Part shown: positions 44,455 through 52,804 of the stretch, piece by piece
Numbering within the stretch: position 1 is the stretch's first letter
How the letters are laid out: each line of letters opens with the position of its first letter
NCBI GenBank assembly: GCA_910575775.1
Contig: CAJTEY010000001.1
Coordinates: 124,001-188,000, forward strand
From: Lachnospiraceae bacterium
GTDB taxonomy: Bacteria; Bacillota; Clostridia; Lachnospirales; Lachnospiraceae
DNA length: 64,000 nucleotides
Reading direction: 5' to 3'
Notes under the pieces: generated by a model
Told to the model about the DNA's origin: nothing
What the model saw: only the letters and a program-made list of their open reading frames with translations
The model's database searches: none
Position numbers and translations under genes: made by a program

Positions 44455-45939
44455 TTACGCGAAAGGATTTTCTGTCGGATACGGTACGCTCTTCGGCTGG
44501 TTGTAGCCGATCTCGCTCACGTCCACACCGATATACTTAAATACCTCGAACAGTGCCTTGCCGAAGTGGCCGAAAGCAACCGCGCCGTGGTGCGGGTAAT
44601 TCTTCTCAATCAGCACATGGCGGTAGAATCTGCCCATCTCCGGGATCGCGAATACACCGATGCCGCCGAAGGACTTGGTTGCCACAGGAAGCACCTCGCC
44701 CTCTGCCACATAAGCGCGGAGGATATTGTCAGCCGTGCTCTGCAGACGGTAGAAGGTGATGTTGCCGGGAACGATGTCGCCCTCGAGCGTACCCTGGGTT
44801 ACTTCCTCAGGCAGGGATCTTGCCATGATCATCTGATATTCCATGCTGCACTTGGACAACTTCTTGGAGCAGGTGTTTCCGCAGTGGAAGCCCATGAAAG
44901 TATCCGTAAACTTGTAATCGAACTTGCCCTCGATGGACTCTTTGTACATGTCCTTCGGAACGGAGTTGTTGATGTCAAGCAGCGTTACAATGTCATCGCT
45001 GACAGCTTCGCCGATAAACTCACTCAGGCAGCCGTAGATATCCACTTCACAGGATACAGGAATGCCTCTGCCGGTCAGACGGCTGTTCACAAAACAGGGA
45101 ACAAAACCGAACTGGGTCTGGAATGCAGGCCAGCACTTTCCGGCGATCGCCACATACTCGCGGTAACCTTTGTGCTCCTCAACCCAGTCGAGCAGGGTCA
45201 GCTCGTACTGTGCAAGCTTAGGCAGAATCTGGGGCTTGTTGTTGCCGTCGCCAAGCTCAGCCTCCATATCCTTCACCACTTCAGGAATACGGGGATCGTC
45301 TGCATGCTTGTTGAACGCTTCAAACAGATCAAGTTCGGAGTTCTCTTCGATCTCCACGCCCAGATTGTAAAGCTGCTTGATCGGCGCATTGCAGGCAAGG
45401 AAGTTGAGCGGTCTGGGGCCGAAAGAGATAATCTTTAAGCTGGAGAGCGCTGCAACCGCGCGTGCAATCGGAACAAACTCGTGGATCATGTCCGCGCAGT
45501 CCTCCGCATCGCCGACGGGATACTCGGGAATATAAGCCTTTACGTTTCTGAGCTTTAAGTTGTAGCTGGCATTGAGCATACCGCAGTACGCATCGCCGCG
45601 GCCCTGAATCAGGTCACCCTGGGACTCCTCGGCTGCAGCCACGAACATCTTCGGACCTTCGAAATGCTTCGCAAGCAGTGTCTCGGAAATCTCCGGGCCA
45701 AAGTTGCCAAGGTATACGCAGAGCGCGTTACAGCCGTTGTCCTTGATATCCTTTAATGCATTCACCATGTCGATCTCGCTCTCGATGATGCAGACAGGAC
45801 ACTCGTAGATGTCCGCCGCGTCATACTTCTTCTCGTAAGCCTCCACCAGGGCCTTTCTTCTGTTGATCGCCAGGGATGACGGGAAACAGTCGCGGCTTAC
45901 TGCCACGATACCAATTTTTACCTTCGGTAAATTGTTCAT
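44455..45939 (-). CDS. L-fucose/L-arabinose isomerase-like sugar isomerase
   Basis: A 494-residue cytosolic protein of the fucose/arabinose isomerase superfamily, expected to interconvert an aldose and a ketose with a divalent metal. It has the N-terminal Rossmann-like region (KVKIGIVAVSRDCFPSSLA...ALCVYLGNFGPEISETLL), a central region with GFVPCFVNSRLTGRGIPVSCEVDIYG (split here as GFVPCFVNSRL and IPVSCEVDIYG), and C-terminal MGFHCGNTC and NYPHHGAVAFGHFG, whose His residues probably bind metal. The substrate is unknown. AGGAGG lies 8 nt before the ATG. It is the last gene after an FGGY kinase and a DUF4867 gene, so the pathway would be isomerise then phosphorylate. Intercistronic hairpins precede it. 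Confidence 0.82.
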   Translation of the reverse strand: MNNLPKVKIGIVAVSRDCFPSSLAINRRKALVEAYEKKYDAADIYECPVCIIESEIDMVNALKDIKDNGCNALCVYLGNFGPEISETLLAKHFEGPKMFVAAAEESQGDLIQGRGDAYCGMLNASYNLKLRNVKAYIPEYPVGDAEDCADMIHEFVPIARAVAALSSLKIISFGPRPLNFLACNAPIKQLYNLGVEIEENSELDLFEAFNKHADDPRIPEVVKDMEAELGDGNNKPQILPKLAQYELTLLDWVEEHKGYREYVAIAGKCWPAFQTQFGFVPCFVNSRLTGRGIPVSCEVDIYGCLSEFIGEAVSDDIVTLLDINNSVPKDMYKESIEGKFDYKFTDTFMGFHCGNTCSKKLSKCSMEYQMIMARSLPEEVTQGTLEGDIVPGNITFYRLQSTADNILRAYVAEGEVLPVATKSFGGIGVFAIPEMGRFYRHVLIEKNYPHHGAVAFGHFGKALFEVFKYIGVDVSEIGYNQPKSVPYPTENPFA

Positions 45940-45963
45940 TTTTATACCCTCCTTTAACCGGTT

Positions 45964-46020
45964 CTGCCGGTGTGTTTATATCGTTATACGGAGAATGCTG
46001 CCTTTGGCAGTCTCCTGAGT
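45964..46020 (-). promoter_or_regulatory. Hairpin between the DUF4867 and isomerase genes
   Basis: GGAGAatgCTGCC...GGCAGtcTCC (about 45991-46017) and a smaller ACCGG/CCGGT hairpin sit in the 159-bp gap. There is no T-run. They resemble the structured gap upstream of the DUF4867 gene and may set relative cistron stability. Confidence 0.4.
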
Positions 46021-46098
46021 GAAAGTGATTAGCAAAGCAAATCCAGAGTTTCTCCGCGAAACAGCCTCTGCTGTGAACGGCCAGAACATCTTTTCACC

Positions 46099-46722
46099 CT
46101 ACTCGCGCACGTCCAGATTCTTTCCCACAAGTCCGATGTGCGCACCCGCATCGAGACCGCCCTCCGCATGGCCGATCAGCCACTTGTTCTGCGCCGTAAT
46201 CAGGGAATCCTCCCAGCCGTCATGGCTCTCTTCCAGCGGATAGTTGGTGCCTGCCGGAAGCACAATGCCTACCTTGAAGCCACCCTCGTCCGCACTGCAG
46301 GGCGCATAGTGCAGGGTCGTCGCGTAAAGCTCTACCGCCGTGCCTGCCTCCACAAGAAAAGCCTCCATCTTAGCCGTCTCATACTTGAAATCCTCGGTGA
46401 TATCCTGCTGCATACCGACGATCAGCACCGCATCCGTAGCCGCCACGTTGATCTCCGAGCTTCTGTGGTACTCAATGGCGTTCAATTTATAATTGTGGCC
46501 GTTGCAGTAACCAACCTCAATGGGAAGTTCGCCGTAGGTTCTCCTCTGTAACGCCTTAGCCGCTGTCGTCTCCTCCAGCGCTTTAATGGAAGGCTCATAA
46601 GCTACTCCATCTGGCAGCGGTGTCTCCTTTTTGATCGCCTCCACCAGATCCGTGAAGTCGATCCCCTCCACGACCCTGCCATACTTACGAAATGACGGAT
46701 CCGTCACTTTTTTAATCTCCAT
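46099..46722 (-). CDS. DUF4867 family protein
   Basis: A 207-residue cytosolic protein matching DUF4867 as I know it, a family found beside sugar isomerase and kinase genes in Lachnospiraceae. The beta-rich middle (GYCNGHNYKLNAIEYHRSSE, INVAATDAVLIVG) and FLVEAGTAVELYATTLHYAP look cupin-like, with several His residues that could hold a metal. By context it may act on the same sugar, for example as an epimerase or mutarotase-like enzyme, but this is inference. GGGAGAGAAG precedes the ATG. It lies between the FGGY kinase and the isomerase. Confidence 0.75.
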   Translation of the reverse strand: MEIKKVTDPSFRKYGRVVEGIDFTDLVEAIKKETPLPDGVAYEPSIKALEETTAAKALQRRTYGELPIEVGYCNGHNYKLNAIEYHRSSEINVAATDAVLIVGMQQDITEDFKYETAKMEAFLVEAGTAVELYATTLHYAPCSADEGGFKVGIVLPAGTNYPLEESHDGWEDSLITAQNKWLIGHAEGGLDAGAHIGLVGKNLDVRE

Positions 46723-46740
46723 ATCTTCTCTCCCTTCGCC

Positions 46741-46860
46741 TTGATTTCACTGTGCGTAAAATGCTTGCATTTCAAGCTCCCATGTGGGACGGAGTTGCAA
46801 AGCTACTCCCAGAGTTTCCTGGCGTCCCGTCCTATGGCAGGACGTCTTTAGAAACTCTTC
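46741..46860 (-). repeat. Structured intercistronic element with nested palindromes
   Basis: The 138-bp gap after the kinase gene folds, on the minus strand, as AGAGTTTC...GAAACTCT (outer stem) enclosing GTCCTGCCATAGGAC. Then come GGAGTAGCTTTGCAACTCC and GCTTGAAATGCAAGC. The plus-strand word GCAAAGCTAC recurs in the LacI leader at 48567-48576. This looks like REP-type DNA rather than a promoter. Confidence 0.45.
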
Positions 46861-48336
46861 TCACACCAGTTTCCCAAACAGCTCCTTGCAGGTCGGATAA
46901 ATCTGCTTAAACTGCTGGTATCTCTTCTCGTATTTCTCAACAAGCGCAGGTTCCGGCTCCACCGTGTCCACAGTCTTCACGATTTTTTCTGCCGCTTCCT
47001 CCACATCCGCATACTCACCGCATGCCACCGCTGCCAGCATCGCGCCGCCCATAGCCGGCCCTTCCTCACTCTCGATCACATCCACTTTCAGGTTCATAAT
47101 GTTAGCGATCATCCGTTTCCAGAGCGGGCTCTTTGCGCCGCCGCCGCAGATCTTCGTGCGCTCAATGTGAATGCCGAGCGACTTTGCCACTTCCAGGGAA
47201 TCCCTCAGTGCAAAAGCCACGCCCTCCAGCACCGCCTGGGTCATGTCCGCTCTGCTCGTATCCATCGTCATACCGATAAACGTACCTCTCGCATCGGGAT
47301 CGTTGTGCGGAGAACGCTCACCCATCAGATAAGGCAGGAAATACACATGATTCTCTCCCAGCTTGTCGTCCGTGACCGCCTTCTGCTCGTCCGCATACTT
47401 CTCGGTGCCGATGATATCATCCATCCACCACTTATTGCAGGAAGCCGCACTGAGCATGCAGCCCATCAGATGGTAATGACCGTCCGCGTGGGCGAAGGCG
47501 TGAAGCGCATTAAACTTATCCACGCCGAACTTGTCGGAGGATATGAAGATGGTGCCGCTTGTGCCCAGTGAGATATTGCACATGCCGTCTCCCACGGTGC
47601 CTGTTCCCACAGCCGCCGCCGCATTGTCGCCGGCGCCGGCCGCCACTTTCACATTTTCGGAAATACCAAGCTCCGCCGCAATCTCGGGAAGCACCGTACC
47701 CACGGTCTCGTAGCTCTCGTAAATCTTCGCAAGCTGTTCTTCCTTTACGCCGCAGATCTCACACATCTCCTTCGACCAGCAGCGGTTTTTCACATCAAAC
47801 AGAAGCATGCCGGAAGCGTCGGAAACGTCCGTGCAGTGCACCCCTGTCAGTTTGTAAGCAATATAGTCCTTGGGGAGCATGATCTTTTTGATCCTTGCAA
47901 AATTCTCGGGCTCCTTATTCTTCACCCAGAGAAGCTTGGGCGCCGTAAACCCGGTAAAAGAAATGTTCGCCGTATACTCAGACAGCTTATCCTTCCCGAT
48001 CTCGTTGTTCAAATAATCGCACTCTTCCGTTGTTCTTCCGTCATTCCAGAGAATTGCGGGACGGATTACCTCGTCCTTGTCATCCAGAATCACAAGCCCG
48101 TGCATCTGTCCGCCAAAACTGATCCCGGCAATCCGGCTCTTGTCCACATCCGAGGTCAGCTCCTTGATGCCCGCGATGCTCTGCTCATACCAGTCTTCCG
48201 GCTTCTGCTCAGACCACCCCGGATGCGGAAAATACAGCGGATACTCCTTCGACACAATATTGACGATTTTGCCGTTTTCCTCCATCAGAAGCAGCTTCAC
48301 TGCGCTGGTTCCCAAATCTACCCCAATATAAAGCAT
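46861..48336 (-). CDS. xylB: FGGY family sugar kinase (xylulokinase-like)
   Basis: A 491-residue cytosolic ATP-dependent ketose kinase. FGGY landmarks are YIGVDLGTSAVKLLLMEENG, ISFGGQMHGLVILDDKDEVI, RPAILWNDGRTTEECDYLN, AAGAGDNAAAAVGTGTVGDG, SLGTSGTIF and ICGGGAKSPLWKRMIANIM. The QMHG segment is typical of xylulokinases. Because the neighbours are a fucose/arabinose-isomerase-like protein and DUF4867 rather than XylA, the true substrate may be another ketose; the symbol reflects family only. GGGAGG lies 6 nt before the ATG. It is the first gene of the operon and faces the divergent LacI-type regulator. Confidence 0.88.
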   Translation of the reverse strand: MLYIGVDLGTSAVKLLLMEENGKIVNIVSKEYPLYFPHPGWSEQKPEDWYEQSIAGIKELTSDVDKSRIAGISFGGQMHGLVILDDKDEVIRPAILWNDGRTTEECDYLNNEIGKDKLSEYTANISFTGFTAPKLLWVKNKEPENFARIKKIMLPKDYIAYKLTGVHCTDVSDASGMLLFDVKNRCWSKEMCEICGVKEEQLAKIYESYETVGTVLPEIAAELGISENVKVAAGAGDNAAAAVGTGTVGDGMCNISLGTSGTIFISSDKFGVDKFNALHAFAHADGHYHLMGCMLSAASCNKWWMDDIIGTEKYADEQKAVTDDKLGENHVYFLPYLMGERSPHNDPDARGTFIGMTMDTSRADMTQAVLEGVAFALRDSLEVAKSLGIHIERTKICGGGAKSPLWKRMIANIMNLKVDVIESEEGPAMGGAMLAAVACGEYADVEEAAEKIVKTVDTVEPEPALVEKYEKRYQQFKQIYPTCKELFGKLV

Positions 48337-48447
48337 GTTAATCCTCCCATTCTTCTGCTTTGGATAAAATTTCCGTGCCCGTGCACGATCCTTCTGTTTC
48401 CATGATAAGCCGTCCGGCCGATAAAAGCAATACCGTATCTGTTTTTC

Positions 48448-48457
48448 GTAATATTAC
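48448..48457. promoter_or_regulatory. GTAATATTAC palindrome, possible operator
   Basis: A perfect 10-bp palindrome lies midway in the 351-bp divergent region between the kinase and the LacI gene, about 20 bp upstream of the LacI -35 box. It is a candidate site for the adjacent regulator, but it is short and AT-rich. Confidence 0.3.
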
Positions 48458-48477
48458 ACAAAATGTGGCGGAACGCA

Positions 48478-48506
48478 TTGTCTATTTCCACTTGATATGC
48501 TAAAGT
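48478..48506 (+). promoter_or_regulatory. Promoter of the LacI-type regulator gene
   Basis: TTGTCT (48478-48483), a 17-bp spacer and TAAAGT (48501-48506). It gives a ~175-nt leader before the ATG at 48688. Confidence 0.5.
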
Positions 48507-48513
48507 GAAGAGC

Positions 48514-48614
48514 GCGAGAAATACTTCTAATTATAATTCAGCAGCAAAGGCTGCATCACAAAGTCAGCAAAGCTACAAAGTCAGCTACGCTGACTTGGAA
48601 GCACTAAATCTCGC
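48514..48614 (+). repeat. Palindromic element in the LacI leader
   Basis: An outer GCGAGA/TCTCGC stem (48514-48519 with 48609-48614) encloses GCAGCaaagGCTGC (48541-48554) and a perfect AAGTCAGC-tac-GCTGACTT hairpin (48578-48596), with AAGTCAGC also repeated directly at 48561. It is a structured leader or REP-like insertion, related in part to 46741-46860. Confidence 0.45.
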
Positions 48615-48687
48615 ACAGGAGAATGCCTGAAAACCAGCATGCTCCGCACTGTTATCAATATTAAATCTAAGAAAAGGAAATCCTGCT

Positions 48688-49704
48688 ATGGCAACCATCA
48701 AGGAAATCGCCGCCCTCGCGGGCGTATCAAGGGGCACGGTGGACCGCGTCTTAAACCACCGCGGCGACGTCAATCCCCAGACAGAAGAAAAAATTATGAA
48801 GATTGTCCGCGCCCTCGACTATAAGCCAAACAAAGCGGGCATCGTTCTCGCCGCCCAGAAAAAGAACCTGAAACTGGGCGTTGTTCTGCTGGGCATCGGC
48901 AATCCTTTCTTTGAGGACGTTCTCTCCGGCGTACATGAAAAGGCGGAAGAACTTGCCGGCTATAACTGCAGTGTCCTCATCCGGCAGACCGAGTACAGCT
49001 TGCAGCAACAGCTCGACGCTATAGAAGAGCTGCTTTCGGAAGGCATCAACGGCCTTGCCATCTCCCCATACAACGACAGCGCCGTGCGCGAAAAGATCAA
49101 CAGCCTCGGCAGCTGCGGGATTCCTGTCGTAACATTAAATACAGATATCGAAAATTCCAGCCGCCTGGCCTATGTAGGCAGCAACTTTTACCGTTCCGGG
49201 GAAGCCGCCGGCGGCCTGATGCGCCTGATGACAAAAGACTGCGTGCATGTCGGCATCGTCTCCGGCTCCCAGAATATTCTCTGCCACACGGAGCGAATCG
49301 CCGGTTTCGCCCATATCGCCGAAGCCCATCCCCATATCCGCATCGTGGAGACGGTCAACAGCAACGACGACGACCAGATCAGCTTCGAACTGACAAGCAG
49401 ACTTCTCTCGGACCACCCCGAAATCAACGCCTTTTATTTCACTGCGGGCGGCGTATACGGCGGCTGCCGTGCCATCGAGTCCTCTGCGAGAAAAGATGAC
49501 ACAGTTGTCATAACAAATGATCTCGTTCCCACCACCCGGGAATATATGGAAAAAGGACTGATCGCAGCCACCATCTGCCAACAGCCCTTTCAACAGGGTT
49601 CTCTCCCCCTCACCATCCTGTTTGCCTATCTGACCACGGGAGAAATGCCCGCCTCGGAGAACAATTATGTGGATGTGGACATACGAATCAGGGAGAATCT
49701 GTAG
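48688..49704 (+). CDS. LacI family transcriptional regulator
   Basis: A 338-residue DNA-binding regulator. The N-terminal LacI helix-turn-helix is ATIKEIAALAGVSRGTVDRV followed by the hinge region RALDYKPNKAG. The rest is a periplasmic-binding-protein-like sensor (KLGVVLLGIGNPFFEDVLSG, YVGSNFYRSGEAAGGLM, VVITNDLVP) of the sugar-binding type close to rhizobial/allose-like sensors. It is divergent from the kinase-DUF4867-isomerase operon, so it most likely controls that operon and itself in response to the sugar or a phosphorylated intermediate. An AAAGGA lies upstream of the ATG. It is convergent with the EAL-domain gene, whose stop lies within its 3' end (17-bp overlap). Confidence 0.92.
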   Translation: MATIKEIAALAGVSRGTVDRVLNHRGDVNPQTEEKIMKIVRALDYKPNKAGIVLAAQKKNLKLGVVLLGIGNPFFEDVLSGVHEKAEELAGYNCSVLIRQTEYSLQQQLDAIEELLSEGINGLAISPYNDSAVREKINSLGSCGIPVVTLNTDIENSSRLAYVGSNFYRSGEAAGGLMRLMTKDCVHVGIVSGSQNILCHTERIAGFAHIAEAHPHIRIVETVNSNDDDQISFELTSRLLSDHPEINAFYFTAGGVYGGCRAIESSARKDDTVVITNDLVPTTREYMEKGLIAATICQQPFQQGSLPLTILFAYLTTGEMPASENNYVDVDIRIRENL

Positions 49705-51376
49705 TCTGCAGAAAGTCTTTCTCAAACTGCCCCGCCGATGTGGGTTTCCCAAAGTAAAATCCCTGTATCATATCCGGCTTGGTAACCATCATTTTGGAGA
49801 GCTCTTCCTTCTCCTCAATTCCCTCCATGCAGACCACCGAACCCAGGCTGTGCACCATATCTATGATATGGCTTATGATATTGAAATCATATTCATTCTT
49901 GAGCGCCTGTACCACAAAACTTCTGTCAATCTTTACCGTCTTGGCATCAATCTCCTTCAGATAACGCATATTGGAATAGCCTGTGCCGAAATCATCCAGC
50001 GCCAGGTCTATCTTTCTCGACTTCAGATCCTTAAACAGCTCCTTGATGCGGTCGTTTGTCTCAATGTAACCGCTCTCCGTCAGCTCCAGAACCAGACTTT
50101 CCGGATCCAGTCCCACTTCCTGTATACAATGCTCCACATCCCGCATCATATCGCTCTTATAGAGCTGCACATAAGATAAATTCACATTGATGTGAAATTC
50201 AGGTATATACTCTTTCCACTTTTTACATGTCCGCGCCGCCTCCCAGAGCACATACTGCCCGATCGGAATAATCAGGCCGCTCTCCTCCAGAATCGGAATG
50301 AAAACCGCCGGAGACACACTGCCGTACTTCTCATTCCTCCAGCGAAGCAGCGCCTCCGCACCGATCAGCCTATAATCCGCAGCAGACACAATGGGCTGAT
50401 AATACACTTCAAATCCCCTGAAATCATGGTTGATATCCTGTCTGAGCGACTTGCGGATATCGAGCCTTTCCAGATATACATCGTAAGCCCTGCGGTCAAA
50501 TACCGTCATCTGGTTTCTGCCGTTTCGTTTCGCTTCATTTAAGGCAAACTCCGTAAATCGCATGAGCTCCTCCACGGTCCTGCCTGAAAAATCTTCCGCC
50601 AGCACCCCTGCGGACACCGTATAAAACCGACTGTATTCCTTATTTTTGACCATATCGGCTATGGTCTTCTGAATCTGTTTGTAAATGTGATCGGGATCCT
50701 GCCCTGTGCCTTCTCCGATGTCCACAATCATAAACTCATCGGCAACCAGGCGATACACGTCCACGCTCTCTGACACATTCTTCAGAATGCACTCTGCCAG
50801 CTCCCGCAAAACCTCATCACCGGCTTCCACACCTTCTTTTTCGTTGATCTCTTTAAAATTGTCAATACCGATGCGCATCAGATAGCGGATGGATTCCGGG
50901 TTATCCCGGAGCGTCGATTCCATGTTGAGCCGGAGTCTCGCTTCACGGCGAAGCCCTGTTATATTGTCGGCTTTCGCCTTCTTCCCCATCTCGCTGACAG
51001 TGCCGATTAAGAGTCTGTGCCCTTCCGCACCCGTCACCACCGTTCCCCGGCAGCTGATCCAGACTACCCGGCCCATACGGTCCAGCCAGCGGTATTCCAG
51101 CGCATGGGTGTCTTTTTCTCCGGAACGGCATTTTTCCAGATCCACCGACAGCATCTCATAATCCGCAGGATATATCACGCTTTTCAACGTCTCCGAACAG
51201 TCTTCGATCACAATAGAGTGGAAGGGAAACCGCTTCGTCGCCTTCTCCGCCACCATATAAGTATCCACAGTCAAATCAAGAATAAACATATAAGTGTCAG
51301 AAGACTGCTGCAAAATTTCAATGACTGACCTAATCTGCTCTAACGACATACCCTGTAATGCACTCAGATAATTCAT
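49688..51376 (-). CDS. PAS-like / degenerate GGDEF / EAL c-di-GMP phosphodiesterase
   Basis: A 562-residue cytosolic signalling protein with no membrane helix. A PAS-like sensor (about 20-130; SDTYMFILDLTVDTYMVAEK) precedes a GGDEF domain (about 135-295) whose motif reads VADEF at 211-215, so cyclase activity is unlikely. The EAL domain (about 315-555) keeps the catalytic set: EALLRW at 341, HINVNLSYVQ, VLELTES, LALDDFGTGYSNM, VKIDRSF, MEGIEEKEE and IQGFYFGKP. I infer an active c-di-GMP phosphodiesterase, with the degenerate GGDEF possibly sensing GTP. A fully consensus promoter drives it. The ribosome site is weak (GGGA close to the ATG). It overlaps the 3' end of the convergent LacI gene. 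Confidence 0.92.
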   Translation of the reverse strand: MNYLSALQGMSLEQIRSVIEILQQSSDTYMFILDLTVDTYMVAEKATKRFPFHSIVIEDCSETLKSVIYPADYEMLSVDLEKCRSGEKDTHALEYRWLDRMGRVVWISCRGTVVTGAEGHRLLIGTVSEMGKKAKADNITGLRREARLRLNMESTLRDNPESIRYLMRIGIDNFKEINEKEGVEAGDEVLRELAECILKNVSESVDVYRLVADEFMIVDIGEGTGQDPDHIYKQIQKTIADMVKNKEYSRFYTVSAGVLAEDFSGRTVEELMRFTEFALNEAKRNGRNQMTVFDRRAYDVYLERLDIRKSLRQDINHDFRGFEVYYQPIVSAADYRLIGAEALLRWRNEKYGSVSPAVFIPILEESGLIIPIGQYVLWEAARTCKKWKEYIPEFHINVNLSYVQLYKSDMMRDVEHCIQEVGLDPESLVLELTESGYIETNDRIKELFKDLKSRKIDLALDDFGTGYSNMRYLKEIDAKTVKIDRSFVVQALKNEYDFNIISHIIDMVHSLGSVVCMEGIEEKEELSKMMVTKPDMIQGFYFGKPTSAGQFEKDFLQTTDSP

Positions 51377-51454
51377 CTATATCCCGACGTTTCCCCCAAC
51401 ATCTGGGACGCCGGTTTCACCTCCTTCCCCTCTTTTTTGTATTTTTATTCTTTC

Positions 51455-51483
51455 ATTATACTGCCCTGCCTTTTTCTTGTCAA
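51455..51483 (-). promoter_or_regulatory. Perfect consensus promoter of the EAL gene
   Basis: On the minus strand: TTGACA (51478-51483), a 17-bp spacer and TATAAT (51455-51460), giving a ~75-nt leader. Confidence 0.8.
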
Positions 51484-51707
51484 ACTCTTTCTTGTGTATG
51501 TTGCATAACTCTACACAATTTACTATTTTCTATTTTGTATAATATATACAACCAATTTACATAATATCCCCTGTACTACCCGCATAAGTTAGAGCATCTA
51601 CGATCCAAAATATCCCATTTACAGTCATTGCACAGTTTTTTCCATGTCCGAAATTAGTTTACATAACTTTATATAAAACCGTTCTATACAAAGACCTGCG
51701 GTTTTGA

Positions 51708-51722
51708 TATACTTGCAGTATA
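51708..51722. promoter_or_regulatory. TATACT-tgc-AGTATA dyad upstream of the carbamate kinase gene
   Basis: A perfect 6-bp inverted repeat with a 3-nt centre, 100 bp before the start. It is followed by a GC-rich segment (51726-51782) in which ATACCG pairs with CGGTAT around GCCTGC/GGCAGG, suggesting a folded 5' UTR. No recognised riboswitch. The rest of 51484-51700 is AT-rich, with nothing else I can identify. Confidence 0.4.
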
Positions 51723-51821
51723 CAGGCCGGATACCGCCCCGCCTGCGGCATTGGGCAGGTCGCAGCGCCGGTATGTGCGGCAGTGGAAATCTGACATTTG
51801 AAAGGATCAGTGTGAAATCAT

Positions 51822-52769
51822 ATGAATATGAATGTGAATAAGAAAAAGGCAGTCGTCTCCCTCGGACATGAGGCGCTTGGTTATACCACTCTGGAGCAGT
51901 GGGATGCAGTCAAAAAGACTGCCAAAGCTCTTGCAGATCTTGTGGAAGCCGATTACCAGCTCACCATCACCCACAGCAACGGCCCCCAGGTCAGCATGAT
52001 CCATAAAGCCATGACGGAGCTGCGGCGGGTTTACACCGACTACACTCCCGCTCCCATGTGCGTCTGTTCTGCCATGAGCCAGGGCTATGTGGGGTACGAT
52101 ATCCAGAACGCGCTGCGTGCCGAACTTCTGGGCCGCGGCATCGTAAAGACTGTCAGCACCATTTTGACTCAGGTGACCGTCGACCCCTATGATGAAGCCT
52201 TCTATGCCCCCACGAAAGTAATCGGCCGCTATATGTCCGCAGAGGATGCGGAAATGGAAACGAAAAAGGGAAATTATGTGAAGGAGGAATCCGGCAAGGG
52301 ATTCCGCCGTGTGGTTGCGGCGCCCCGCCCGATTGCTATCGTGGAGATTGACGCCATCCGCGCACTGACCGAAGCGGACCAGGTGGTGATCGCCTGCGGC
52401 GGCGGCGGTATTCCCGTGATAGAGCAGAACCATGTGCTTAAGGGTGCGTCCGCCGTGATAGAAAAAGACGCCGTGGCAGGAAGACTGGCCGCCAGCCTCC
52501 AGGCTGACGAATTGATGATCCTGACAGGCGTACCCTGCGTATACCTAAATTTCGGAAAACCCGATCAGTCGGAAATCCCCGCCCTCACCATAGCAGAGGC
52601 AAAAGAATTGTGCGCACGAGGCCAGTTTGAAGCCGGAACCATGCTGCCGAAGATTGAAGCAGCCATCGCTTATCTGGAAGAAAACCCTGATGGAAAAGTA
52701 TTAATCACTTCCCTCGGAAATGTCAAGGAAGCCCTGAAAGGCCGAAGCGGCACGGTGATCACCGCATAA
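51822..52769 (+). CDS. arcC: Carbamate kinase-like protein with altered GGN motif
   Basis: A 315-residue cytosolic protein of the carbamate kinase/amino acid kinase family; ArcC interconverts carbamoyl phosphate plus ADP with carbamate plus ATP. Family segments are clear: THSNGPQVSMI, APTKVIGRYM, VIACGGGGIPVIE, LTGVPCVYLNFGKPDQ, AGTMLPKIEAAI and ITSLGN. The N-terminal phosphate-binding motif, normally LGGNAL, reads LGHEAL (G15-H16-E17), and the usual IDKD is IEKD. These changes may weaken or shift activity. No arcA or arcB is adjacent, so an arginine-deiminase role is unsupported. The ATG at 51822 has only a distant AAAGGA; Met3 is an alternative start. Confidence 0.85.
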   Translation: MNMNVNKKKAVVSLGHEALGYTTLEQWDAVKKTAKALADLVEADYQLTITHSNGPQVSMIHKAMTELRRVYTDYTPAPMCVCSAMSQGYVGYDIQNALRAELLGRGIVKTVSTILTQVTVDPYDEAFYAPTKVIGRYMSAEDAEMETKKGNYVKEESGKGFRRVVAAPRPIAIVEIDAIRALTEADQVVIACGGGGIPVIEQNHVLKGASAVIEKDAVAGRLAASLQADELMILTGVPCVYLNFGKPDQSEIPALTIAEAKELCARGQFEAGTMLPKIEAAIAYLEENPDGKVLITSLGNVKEALKGRSGTVITA

Positions 52770-52804
52770 CATGCGGGCCGTTCGCCTTTTCACTTCCCAC
52801 TTTC

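Noticed and set aside
46861-48336. Confident assignment to D-xylulose metabolism
   Set aside because: The kinase is xylulokinase-like, but no xylose isomerase is present and the neighbouring isomerase is of the fucose/arabinose type, so the substrate is left open.
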